DNA from: Streptomyces phaeofaciens
GTDB taxonomy: Bacteria; Actinomycetota; Actinomycetes; Streptomycetales; Streptomycetaceae
DNA: 64,000 nucleotides
NCBI RefSeq assembly: GCF_014648915.1
Contig: NZ_BMSA01000013.1
Span: 124,001-188,000 of the forward strand
Reading direction: 5' to 3'
The first letter of the stretch is position 1; every line of letters starts with the position of its first letter. This document shows positions 1 to 7,607 of this stretch, piece by piece. Made by a program: the position numbers and the translations under genes. A model generated the notes under the pieces. The model had not been told where the DNA came from. It made no database searches and saw only the letters and a list, made by a program, of their open reading frames with translations.

Positions 1-1734
1 ACCGGGGGCGGGCGGCGGCACGGGAGCGCCGGGGCCGCCCACGGGGGGCGCCATGACGGTCCGGGCGTGGTGAACCGCGCCGGGCGTGCCAGGTCCGGCC
101 TGGGCGCCCGGAGCCTGAGGCCCGGCGGGGGCGCTCGGAGCACCCGGCGCGCCCGGCGCATGGGAGGCACCGGGGGCTCCCGGCGACTGCGGCGCGCCCG
201 GGCCCATCCGGCCGGGGTCGGCCAGCATCGTGGCGGCGTGGTGGACCCCGCCGGGAGGCGTACCGCCCGGCGTGTTCGGACCGGCGGGCGCCTGGGGCGC
301 ACCCGGGGCACCGGGCGCACCGGGCGCCTGCGGCGCGCCACCCGGCCCCGCCGGACCGTCGGGACCGAGGGCCGACACGAGCTGCGTCGGCACGTAACCG
401 CCCGCCGGAGGCGTCCCCGGAGCACCCGGAGCACCCGGAGCGGGAGGCGGCGGCGGAGGCGTACCGCCCGGCCGCGCACCCGGGGCCCCCGGCACACCCG
501 GCGGAGGCGGCGGCGTCGACCCGCCACCCCGCGCGCGACGCGGAGGCGGCGCGGCCTTGCTGGTCGCCGCGTCGGCGATGTCACCGGCGTTCGGCGCCAG
601 CGGCCGCGCGGGCGCACCCGGACCGGCCGGCGGCTGCGGCGCACCCGGCGGAGGCGTCGCCCCCAGCGGAGCACCCGGAGCACCCGGAGCACCCGGAGCA
701 CCCGGCGGCGGAGTCCCCGGACCACCCGGCGCACCCGCCCCCTGCGCGGAGCCGTAGGACGGCGCGCCCGGCGGCGGCGTGGCGCCGCCCTGCGGATAGC
801 CGTACGACGCCCCGCCGGGACCGTGCGGCGGCGACGGAGGCGGCGGCGTCGCCGCACCCCCGGAGGTACCCGGCGCACCCGGCCCGGCCGGCCCGCCCGA
901 ACCGTCGAAGGTCGGTGCCACCGCCGTGGGCGGCAGCTGGCTGCCGCCGGACATCAGCGCGGTCTTGGCGTCCGGCGCGGTCGACGGCGGCGGCAGTTCG
1001 TCGTCCGAACCGCTCAGCGGCGGAGCGAAGACGGTCGCCGGCAGCGGTACGGAACGGTCGTCGCCGGCGTCGGCGTTGGTGTCCGTCCCCGTCCAGGGCG
1101 TCGCCCCCGGCGGAACGGCGGGACTCACCGGAGCACCGGCCGCCGGCACCCCGCCCCGCGTCTCGGCCAGCCCGCTCCCCGGCACCCCGGCCTGCGTCTG
1201 CGGAAGCCCGGGATCGGGCGCCGCCCGCCCACCGGGCCCACCGGGCCCACCCACGGACCCGGCAGAAGCCCCCGCCGAAGCGGAAGCAGGAGCGGAGGCG
1301 GAAGCGGCAGCCGGACCAGAAGGCGAGGACGAAGCCGAAGCCGCCCCCCGCTGCTCCCCGATCCCCATCCTGTCCGCCGCCTCCTGCAACCACTCCGGCG
1401 GCGACAACAGGAACGACGTCTGATTCAGGTCCACCCGCGCCGCCGGCGCCGGCGGCGCGTCCGCCGGCTCCTGCGGACGCCCGTACTCCTCCTCGTACCG
1501 GCGGATCACCTCACCCACCGGCAGCGACGGCCACAACGTGGCCTCCCCGCTGTCGCGGGCGATCACCAGCCGCTGCGCGCCCCCGTCCGAACGCGGGCCC
1601 TCCGCACGGTCCTCCGCCCACACCACGAACCCGAGCTCGAACTCCCGCACCCGCACCTCACGGTGCTGGTACGCCGGCACGTCCCCGTTGATCCACTCTT
1701 CCGCACGTTCCTGCGCCTGCGCGAACGTCACCAT
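1..1734 (-). CDS. Proline/glycine-rich protein with Imm35/YrhB-like N-terminus (partial)
   Basis: The gene starts at ATG 1734 and stays open to the left edge, so at least 578 residues are visible and the C-terminus is missing. Residues 1-90 form a compact domain with a conserved block REVRVREFELGFVVW and a following LPVGEVIRRYEEEYG; this resembles the Imm35/YrhB-like immunity domain found next to SUKH genes in Streptomyces. The rest is low complexity, with collagen-like GAP/GAPGAP runs, GYPQGG-type blocks, and two copies of an HHAxT(M/V)(L/M)A motif near the left edge. From memory, Streptomyces homologues carry a SUKH-4/deaminase-like C-terminal region; that part is not in view. The gene lies 8 bases downstream of the WHH-SUKH gene and is probably cotranscribed with it. 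The domain call is inference; the reading frame and composition are directly visible. Confidence 0.75.
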   Translation of the reverse strand, partial: MVTFAQAQERAEEWINGDVPAYQHREVRVREFELGFVVWAEDRAEGPRSDGGAQRLVIARDSGEATLWPSLPVGEVIRRYEEEYGRPQEPADAPPAPAARVDLNQTSFLLSPPEWLQEAADRMGIGEQRGAASASSSPSGPAAASASAPASASAGASAGSVGGPGGPGGRAAPDPGLPQTQAGVPGSGLAETRGGVPAAGAPVSPAVPPGATPWTGTDTNADAGDDRSVPLPATVFAPPLSGSDDELPPPSTAPDAKTALMSGGSQLPPTAVAPTFDGSGGPAGPGAPGTSGGAATPPPPSPPHGPGGASYGYPQGGATPPPGAPSYGSAQGAGAPGGPGTPPPGAPGAPGAPGAPLGATPPPGAPQPPAGPGAPARPLAPNAGDIADAATSKAAPPPRRARGGGSTPPPPPGVPGAPGARPGGTPPPPPPAPGAPGAPGTPPAGGYVPTQLVSALGPDGPAGPGGAPQAPGAPGAPGAPQAPAGPNTPGGTPPGGVHHAATMLADPGRMGPGAPQSPGAPGASHAPGAPGAPSAPAGPQAPGAQAGPGTPGAVHHARTVMAPPVGGPGAPVPPPAPG

Positions 1735-1742
1735 CGTCCCGC

Positions 1743-2738
1743 TCACTCCCCCGCGGCCACGGACGCCACGGACACCGCACGCGCGAACCCGCCGTCCACC
1801 ATCAGATTCGCCACCGTCTCCAGCTCCGGCGGATTACCGGCCAGCCGCGACAGGAACGCGTCGAAGTCCTCGCCGCACGGCAGCAACAACCGCCCGACCC
1901 GCTCCGCCGGCGGCCACCCCGGGTCCAGATCCCGCACGTCGTCGTACGCGCAGAACCACACCGACCCGATCCGGTCGCCCTTCACCTTCACCGCCAGCAG
2001 ACCGCCCTGGACGAACCCGACACACAGGTAGTCCTTCGTCAGATGGTCCCGCAGGCACTTGTTCACGTACACCAGGTCGTTGACCGCGGCCTCGTCCCGC
2101 ACCGTGAAGAACGGCTGGTCCACCAACAGCCCCAGCTCCGCGTCCAGCGCCGCACCCACCGGAGCACACCCGCCGGCCGCCTTCAGGAACGACCGGTAGG
2201 CCCCGGGCAACCGGTACCCCAGATCCTCCTCGACGCCCTGCACCTGCTGCTCCGACACCGCCGCACCCGACTTCGGCAGCCCGAAGTGCGCCGGACGCGT
2301 CTCCTGCAACGGCCGCGTCCCCCGCTTCGACTGGTCCACCACGGCCGTCGACAGCCCGCCGTGATGCCGCAGCAGAGCCTTCACCTCGACCGGAACCAGC
2401 TCCAGCCGCCGCGAACCCACCACGTGATGCCACGTCCAGCCGTGCGGCGTGGCCACGTTCGGCACCGTGTCCCACAACTCGTGCCCCGAGGCCGCCAGCG
2501 CCGCGTTCGCCGACACATAGTCCGTCAGCCGCAGCTCGTCGACGCCGAACCCCTCCGGCGGATCCGCGATCTCCGCGGCCGCCCGGGCGTACGCCGAGAA
2601 GTCCGGGTAGCCCCGCTCGTCCATCCGGACGCCTCTCGGGTGCCGTGCCGCCCGGACCGGATCCGGGAAATGCACGACCTGCCCGGCATAGGCCGCGTTC
2701 GGCGGCGCGGCTTGCTGCCCGAGCCGACTCGTCGTCAT
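1743..2738 (-). CDS. WHH-type HNH nuclease domain fused to SUKH (SMI1/KNR4) immunity domain
   Basis: A protein of 331 residues starting at ATG 2738, chosen because a GGGGG ribosome site lies 8 bases upstream. Residues about 40-130 look like a WHH nuclease of the HNH/Endo VII superfamily: ERGYPDFSAYA, then GWTWHH (W103 H104 H105), LELVPVEV and RHHGG (H125 H126). Residues about 158-300 are a SUKH domain (SMI1/KNR4, Knr4/YobK-like) with LPGAYRSFLKAAGG and a closing DFDAFLSRL. WHH domains are known as nuclease tips of polymorphic toxins, and SUKH domains are immunity proteins to such nucleases. Carrying both in one chain without a signal peptide suggests a self-inhibited or degenerate toxin, or an intracellular conflict protein. 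It is divergent from the YwqJ gene at 3049. Most annotation would call it only SMI1/KNR4 family. Confidence 0.8.
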   Translation of the reverse strand: MTTSRLGQQAAPPNAAYAGQVVHFPDPVRAARHPRGVRMDERGYPDFSAYARAAAEIADPPEGFGVDELRLTDYVSANAALAASGHELWDTVPNVATPHGWTWHHVVGSRRLELVPVEVKALLRHHGGLSTAVVDQSKRGTRPLQETRPAHFGLPKSGAAVSEQQVQGVEEDLGYRLPGAYRSFLKAAGGCAPVGAALDAELGLLVDQPFFTVRDEAAVNDLVYVNKCLRDHLTKDYLCVGFVQGGLLAVKVKGDRIGSVWFCAYDDVRDLDPGWPPAERVGRLLLPCGEDFDAFLSRLAGNPPELETVANLMVDGGFARAVSVASVAAGE

Positions 2739-3048
2739 GGCGGTTGCCCCCTGCGGCACTCTGTACGGCCCGCAGCGGCCGGTTCCGCTTCCGGTCCCGA
2801 ACCACCACGCCCCGTATTCGACTGTCTCCAACGGTTGCCAACGCGCGTCGACCGCGCGCCTCACAGTGGCGACAGCCTATGCGGTACGACGACACAGGTC
2901 ACCGGGCCTCCGCTTCCGTGACCAGCCGTCACCCCGCTGTGACAGCCGGCCCAAACCCGGGCGTGTCGCACCGCCCCAGCTTCCGCACCCGCCACGCCAT
3001 TTGGCACCCTGTGACGTCCGGGGGGATGCTCGGGAGGGGATGACGATC
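2739..3048. promoter_or_regulatory. Divergent intergenic region between the WHH-SUKH and YwqJ genes
   Basis: This 310-base stretch has no credible gene on either strand. It must hold the promoters of both flanking genes. A weak inverted pair GGTCAC/GTGACC occurs near 2895-2925, but no convincing -10/-35 pair could be picked out. The GGGAGGGG ribosome site of the plus-strand gene occupies 3032-3039. Confidence 0.4.
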
Positions 3049-3582
3049 ATGAATGCCACACAAACAGGGCCGCACAACGCCAGGTCAGCCGACCTGCACC
3101 AGCACTCCGGCGACCCCCGCATCGGCTGGTCCGCCACCGACGGCGCCCACGCCCCCACCCTCCTGCACCGCCGCGACGGCATACTCCCCACCGTGGCCGC
3201 CGCGCTCTCCGTCCGCGGCGCCACCCTCACCGGCACCGCCGCCCGCGGCGACCAGCCCCCGCCTCTGCACCACCTCGTGCAGGACTTCCTCGACACCCTC
3301 ACCAGCGCCCAGCGCGACCGCTTCACCGGCCGCTGCGCCGAAGCACTCCTCATCTCCCGGCACCTCGCCGCCGCCGACGCCGCCCGCAGCAGACGCGCCG
3401 CCCGAAAACCCATGACCAACGGCGAAGCCCGCAAAACCCTCAGGGCCGCCAAACTCACCACCCGCCGGATCCGCGAGGACGGCGACCCCCTCCACGGCAG
3501 CTTCGCCGAACCCTGCCGCGCCTGCACCGCCCTCAGCGCCCACTTCGGCGTCCGTATCGTCGACCCGGAGACCGCCGGCTAG
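3049..3582 (+). CDS. YwqJ-family deaminase
   Basis: A protein of 177 residues. ATG 3049 is preferred to ATG 3040 because GGGAGGGG (3032-3039) would overlap the earlier codon and sits 9 bases before the later one. The zinc-binding pattern of the cytidine-deaminase fold is present: C96-A97-E98 in RCAEALLISRHL and P155-C156-R-A-C159 in EPCRACTALSAHFGV. This C-A-E plus PCxxC layout and the order of helices match the YwqJ-like deaminases known as toxin domains of polymorphic toxin systems. Here the domain stands alone, without signal peptide, WXG or RHS partner. It is followed 83 bases later by a SUKH-3 gene and is divergent from the WHH-SUKH gene. Its substrate (free nucleotide, RNA or DNA base) cannot be told from sequence. 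Confidence 0.8.
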   Translation: MNATQTGPHNARSADLHQHSGDPRIGWSATDGAHAPTLLHRRDGILPTVAAALSVRGATLTGTAARGDQPPPLHHLVQDFLDTLTSAQRDRFTGRCAEALLISRHLAAADAARSRRAARKPMTNGEARKTLRAAKLTTRRIREDGDPLHGSFAEPCRACTALSAHFGVRIVDPETAG

Positions 3583-3665
3583 GACCTGTCCGGCCGATCG
3601 GGCCGCAGGAAAGCGACAGTGCCGGCCGCACCACCCAGCACACCCGCACGACGATCGAAGGGCAG

Positions 3666-4160
3666 ATGCACCCCGACCGCACCTCCTCCACCCGCTTCCC
3701 CGTACCCGTCGACGCCGCCCTGCGCGCCGCCGGCTGGCAACCCGGACGGTGGGACATCAAACAGGCCGAGATCTGGGCCGACACCCTGCGCGAACACACC
3801 ACACCCGCCGGCCACCGCCACTCCGTCTCGCCCGCGGCCGTCGAGGCCTGGGCCGAATTCGGCGGTCTCACCATCACCCCCGGCGGACCCGGCCGCCAGG
3901 TCGCCCCGAACACGCTGCACCTCGACCCCCTGCACGGCCTCCACATGGCCCGCACCCTCGCCGACCTCGGCCGCGCACTCGACGCCGACGTCGCCCCCCT
4001 GGGCACCGAGTCCGACACCCAGGCGCTGCTCGCCATCGACGACGAAGGCCGCGTCTACGCCCTCGACCACACCGGCGACTGGTACCTCGGCCCCGACATC
4101 GACCAGGCCCTCGGCGCCCTCGTCTCCGGCATCGAACCGGTCCGCCTCACCGCCGGATAG
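3666..4160 (+). CDS. SUKH-3 domain immunity-like protein
   Basis: A protein of 164 residues starting at ATG 3666. It matches the SUKH-3 pattern: N-terminal FPVPVDAALRAAGWQPGRWD, a central EAWAEFGGL, and C-terminal GRVYALDHTGDWYLGPDIDQAL. SUKH proteins bind and neutralise toxin domains such as nucleases and deaminases. Its place 83 bases after the YwqJ deaminase on the same strand makes it the likely partner of that protein. No signal peptide or membrane segment is seen, so it should be cytoplasmic. The pairing is inferred from position only. Confidence 0.8.
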   Translation: MHPDRTSSTRFPVPVDAALRAAGWQPGRWDIKQAEIWADTLREHTTPAGHRHSVSPAAVEAWAEFGGLTITPGGPGRQVAPNTLHLDPLHGLHMARTLADLGRALDADVAPLGTESDTQALLAIDDEGRVYALDHTGDWYLGPDIDQALGALVSGIEPVRLTAG

Positions 4161-4245
4161 CCCGCACCCGGCCACCGGCACGGCCGCACGGACCCGGACC
4201 CGGACCCGACCCCGGCCCCGGCCCCGGCCCCGGCCGACGACGGCC

Positions 4246-5544
4246 CTACGCGGCCGGAATCACCGCCGACACCCGGAAACCCCCCGCCTCCGTCGGCCCC
4301 GACACGAACACCCCGCCCAGCCCCACCACCCGTTCCTTCATCCCCACCAGCCCATTGCCTCCCGACGGCAGCCCCGCCGAGGACGCCGAACCCACCTCCG
4401 GCGGCGGCTCGTTCTCCACCTGCATGGCGATCTCCGCCACCCGGTGCGCCAAGCGCACATGCGTCTTCGCCCCCGCAGCATGCTTGTGCACGTTCGTCAA
4501 CGCCTCCTGCACCACCCGGTACGCCGTCTGCTCGATCACCCCCGCGTAGGACCGGACCTCCCCCTCCACCGACAGATCCACCACCATCCCCGCGGCCGCC
4601 GACTGTCCGACCAGCTCCTCCAGCTCCTCCAGACAGGGCCCCTCGCCCTCCTCCACCGCCCGTGACGCCGCGGCCGCGGCGGCCACCCCCACGGCCGCCA
4701 GCGGCACCACCGCCCGCTCCCGCGGACCACCGCTGCGCAGCACCCCGAGCATCTCCCGCAGCTCCGTCAACGCCTGCCGCCCCATGTCCCCCACCAGAGC
4801 GGCGTTCCGCACGGCCTTGTCCGGATCCTTGCGCGCGACCGCCTGCAACGCCGCCGCGTGCACCACCATCAGACTCACCCGATGCGCGACGACGTCATGC
4901 ATCTCCCGCGCGATCCGCGTCCGCTCCTCATTGCGCGCCCACTCGGCCCGCTCCTCCGCCCGCTCCGCCAGCAGCTGCAACTCCCGCTCCAGGCTGTCCG
5001 CGCGCTCCCGCAGACTCTCCATCAGCCTCCGCCGCGCCCCCACGTAGAGCCCCAGCAGCACCGGCGGCGCGGTCAGTCCCAGCGAGGTCGCCAGCGCGGC
5101 GAACGGGATGAACCAGTCCCCGACCGTCTGATGCCCCCGGTCCATGGACTGCCGCACCTGCACGAACGTCACGATCAGCGTCCCCACCAGCTGCATCCCC
5201 GCCAGCGAGCCGATGATCCGGCGTGGCAGCTCGGACGCGGCCAGCGTGTACAGGCCGACGATCCCCATCAGGAACCCCATCTGGGCCGGCGTGATGGCGA
5301 TCGCCACCAGCACGACGGCGATGGGCCACTGCCGCCGCACCACCAGCACCGAGCCGGCGAGCAGTCCGAAGACCACGCCCGCGGCCACCGGGAGCCCCGC
5401 GTCCCGCGCGAACGGAACACCCTCCACGGCGCACTCCACGGCCGACAGCAGCGCCAGACTCCAGTCGAACGCCGCGCTGCGCCATCTGGTCCACCACAGC
5501 GGGCCTCCCCGGGCCGCCGTGAACTCTTCCCCCGTCGTGGTCAT
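4246..5544 (-). CDS. Sensor histidine kinase, HisKA_3/NarL type, orphan
   Basis: A protein of 432 residues. The first 170 residues carry about five or six membrane segments (for example around 26-36, 53-70, 75-100, 113-130 and 145-168). A coiled stretch at 171-205 leads to the dimerisation and phosphotransfer helix EERTRIAREMHDVVAHRVS with H216 as the phospho-accepting histidine. The ATPase part follows, with an N-box EALTNVHKHA and a G-box NGLVGMKERV. This is the domain order of kinases that pair with LuxR/NarL response regulators, but no response regulator gene touches it. LuxR-type regulators occur in the window at 17732 and 27417, both far away, so a partnership is only a guess. The convergent SUKH-3 gene ends 85 bases away. 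Confidence 0.88.
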   Translation of the reverse strand: MTTTGEEFTAARGGPLWWTRWRSAAFDWSLALLSAVECAVEGVPFARDAGLPVAAGVVFGLLAGSVLVVRRQWPIAVVLVAIAITPAQMGFLMGIVGLYTLAASELPRRIIGSLAGMQLVGTLIVTFVQVRQSMDRGHQTVGDWFIPFAALATSLGLTAPPVLLGLYVGARRRLMESLRERADSLERELQLLAERAEERAEWARNEERTRIAREMHDVVAHRVSLMVVHAAALQAVARKDPDKAVRNAALVGDMGRQALTELREMLGVLRSGGPRERAVVPLAAVGVAAAAAASRAVEEGEGPCLEELEELVGQSAAAGMVVDLSVEGEVRSYAGVIEQTAYRVVQEALTNVHKHAAGAKTHVRLAHRVAEIAMQVENEPPPEVGSASSAGLPSGGNGLVGMKERVVGLGGVFVSGPTEAGGFRVSAVIPAA

Positions 5545-5838
5545 GCCTCCAGCCTACGGGCGCGGACCCCGCCTTTTCCGGCGAGTTTCGTCGACTGGCC
5601 TACACCACGCTCCGCAACCGAACAGCATCGAAACCCACCGGTATCCCTCGAACTGCCGAACCACGCCCGTTCGAACCCGGAACCTCACATTCCGGCCGCC
5701 CCGTCCACGTGCGGGAGACCTCCGGGCCGGCGCACTCCGGAGCGCCGCCGTACACCGTCGCATCGAAGGCTGGTGGTACGGCATAGTAGGAGGCGCCATC
5801 CGGCGACCTGACTGAATGTCCGGTTCAGCTGGATTCAT

Positions 5839-5910
5839 TCCCCCGTGGTGTAATTGGCAGCACCGTGGCTTTTGGTGCCATTTGTCCGGGTTCGAGTCCT
5901 GGCGGGGGAG
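5839..5910 (+). tRNA. tRNA-Gln (anticodon TTG)
   Basis: The cloverleaf can be folded by eye. The acceptor stem pairs TCCCCCG (5839-5845) with CGGGGGA (5903-5909), with discriminator G at 5910. The anticodon stem GTGGC/GCCAT encloses the loop TTTTGGT, giving anticodon TTG, which reads CAA (glutamine). The T arm is CCGGG-TTCGAGT-CCTGG. The CCA end is not encoded. The gene lies just upstream of glmU. The 294 bases between it and the sensor kinase start contain no gene. Confidence 0.93.
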
Positions 5911-6024
5911 CAAAGCTCGATTCGGGCCCTGACAGCACTGTCAGGGCCCGCTCTCATGTCGTCCAAGAAACGCCCCGGTATCCTTCGGATGTCCCACCTC
6001 ACTCCACAGCCGAAGGGCAACCCC

Positions 6025-7473
6025 GTGAGCGCCATTCGCCCGGCAGCCGTCGTCGTTCTCGCAGCGGGTGAGGGCACCCGTATGAAGTCGGCCATACCCA
6101 AGGTCCTGCATGAGCTCTGCGGCCGCAGTCTCGTGGGCCATGTGCTGGCCGCCGCCCGCGAGTTGGACCCCGAGAACCTGGTCGTGGTCGTGGGGCACGC
6201 GCGGGAGAAGGTCACCGCGCATCTGAACGAGATCGACAGCCAGGTGCGCACCGCGATCCAGGCCGAGCAGAACGGCACCGGACACGCCGTCCGCATGGCC
6301 CTGGAGGAGCTGGGCAGCGGCATCGACGGCACGGTCGTCGTCGTCTGCGGCGACACCCCCCTCCTCACCGGCGCCACGCTCGCCGCGCTCGCCGCCACCC
6401 ACCACGGCGACGGCAACGCGGTCACCGTGCTGACCGCCGAGGTGCCGGACGCCACCGGGTACGGCCGTATCGTCCGCGACGACGCGACCGGTGCCGTCAC
6501 CGCGATCGTCGAGCACAAGGACGCCTCCGCCGCCCAGCGCGCGATCCGGGAGATCAACTCGGGTGTCTTCGCGTTCGACGGCGCGCTGCTCGCCGACGCC
6601 CTCAAGAAGGTCCGTACGGACAACAGCCAGGGCGAGGAGTACCTGACGGACGTCCTGGGGATTCTCCGCGAGGCCGGTCATCGGGTCGGCGCGTCCGTCG
6701 CCGGTGACCACCGGGAGATCGCCGGCATCAACAACCGGGTGCAGCTGAGCGAGGCCCGTCGCACCCTGAACGACCGGCTGCTGACGGCCGCCATGCTCTC
6801 GGGCGTGACGGTGATCGACCCGGCCACGACCTGGGTGGACGTGACCGTCACGTTCGGGCAGGACGCCGTCGTGCATCCCGGGACCCAGCTGCACGGTGCC
6901 ACGCACCTGGGCGAGGGCGCGGAGGTCGGTCCGAACTGCCGGCTGACGGACACCACGGTCGGTGCGGGCGCGCGGGTGGACAACACGGTCTCCTACGCGT
7001 CGCAGATCGGTGCGCAGGCGTCGGTGGGCCCGTTCGCCTACCTCCGGCCGGGTACCCGGCTGGGCGCGAAGGGCAAGATCGGCACGTACGTGGAGACGAA
7101 GAACGCCTCGATCGGCGAGGGCACCAAGGTGCCGCACCTCTCCTACGTCGGTGACGCGACCATCGGTGAGTTCAGCAACATCGGTGCCGCCAGCGTCTTC
7201 GTGAACTACGACGGTCAGGACAAGCACCACACCACGATCGGCTCGCACTGCCGTACCGGCTCGGACAACATGTTTGTGGCTCCTGTCACGATCGGGGACG
7301 GCGCGTACACCGCCGCCGGGTCCGTGATCACGAAGGACGTGCCGCCCGGTTCGCTGGCCGTGGCCCGTGGCCAGCAGCGGAATATCGAGGGCTGGGTGGC
7401 CCGTAAGCGCCCGGGGAGCGCCGCGGCGAAGGCGGCCGAGACGGCTTCCCGGCAGGGCGACAGCGAGGGCTGA
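6025..7473 (+). CDS. glmU: Bifunctional GlmU: glucosamine-1-P acetyltransferase / UDP-GlcNAc pyrophosphorylase
   Basis: A protein of 482 residues that makes UDP-GlcNAc for peptidoglycan and other envelope polymers. The N-terminal uridylyltransferase half opens with the nucleotide-binding loop LAAGEGTRMKSAIPK. The C-terminal half is a left-handed beta-helix acetyltransferase with hexapeptide-type repeats and the block GTYVETKNASIGEGTKVPHLSYVGDA. GTG 6025 is chosen because AAGGG lies 8 bases upstream; the reading frame extends further back only through the tRNA gene. It heads the cluster glmU-prs-rplY-pth, an order also known in Bacillus (gcaD-prs-ctc-spoVC). Confidence 0.97.
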   Translation: MSAIRPAAVVVLAAGEGTRMKSAIPKVLHELCGRSLVGHVLAAARELDPENLVVVVGHAREKVTAHLNEIDSQVRTAIQAEQNGTGHAVRMALEELGSGIDGTVVVVCGDTPLLTGATLAALAATHHGDGNAVTVLTAEVPDATGYGRIVRDDATGAVTAIVEHKDASAAQRAIREINSGVFAFDGALLADALKKVRTDNSQGEEYLTDVLGILREAGHRVGASVAGDHREIAGINNRVQLSEARRTLNDRLLTAAMLSGVTVIDPATTWVDVTVTFGQDAVVHPGTQLHGATHLGEGAEVGPNCRLTDTTVGAGARVDNTVSYASQIGAQASVGPFAYLRPGTRLGAKGKIGTYVETKNASIGEGTKVPHLSYVGDATIGEFSNIGAASVFVNYDGQDKHHTTIGSHCRTGSDNMFVAPVTIGDGAYTAAGSVITKDVPPGSLAVARGQQRNIEGWVARKRPGSAAAKAAETASRQGDSEG

Positions 7474-7529
7474 CCGGAAACAGGTGCGCCAAACACGGCG
7501 TACCGTGATAAGTGCACACCCGCACCCCA

Positions 7530-7587
7530 CCAGCTGAGACGGCCCCGTCGCGCCCAGCGGCGAGGTCTCTCGACATCCAGCTGAGAC
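7530..7587. repeat. Direct repeat CCAGCTGAGAC x2 upstream of prs
   Basis: Two exact 11-base copies of CCAGCTGAGAC lie at 7530-7540 and 7577-7587, 47 bases apart, in the 134-base glmU-prs spacer. The second copy can also pair by GAGAC with the GTCTC at 7565-7569. The pair could be a regulator site or a leader structure for prs; nothing else supports a function. Confidence 0.45.
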
Positions 7588-7607
7588 ACCTCTGAGGAGA
7601 CAGTGCT

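Noticed and set aside
67..2031. A long Arg-rich open frame on the plus strand
   Set aside because: Opposite to two minus-strand genes with clear domains; its Arg/Thr-rich composition is that of a reverse-strand shadow.
5854..6024. N-terminal extension of glmU through the tRNA-Gln region
   Set aside because: The frame overlaps a well-formed tRNA gene, and GTG 6025 has a ribosome site and the normal GlmU start.
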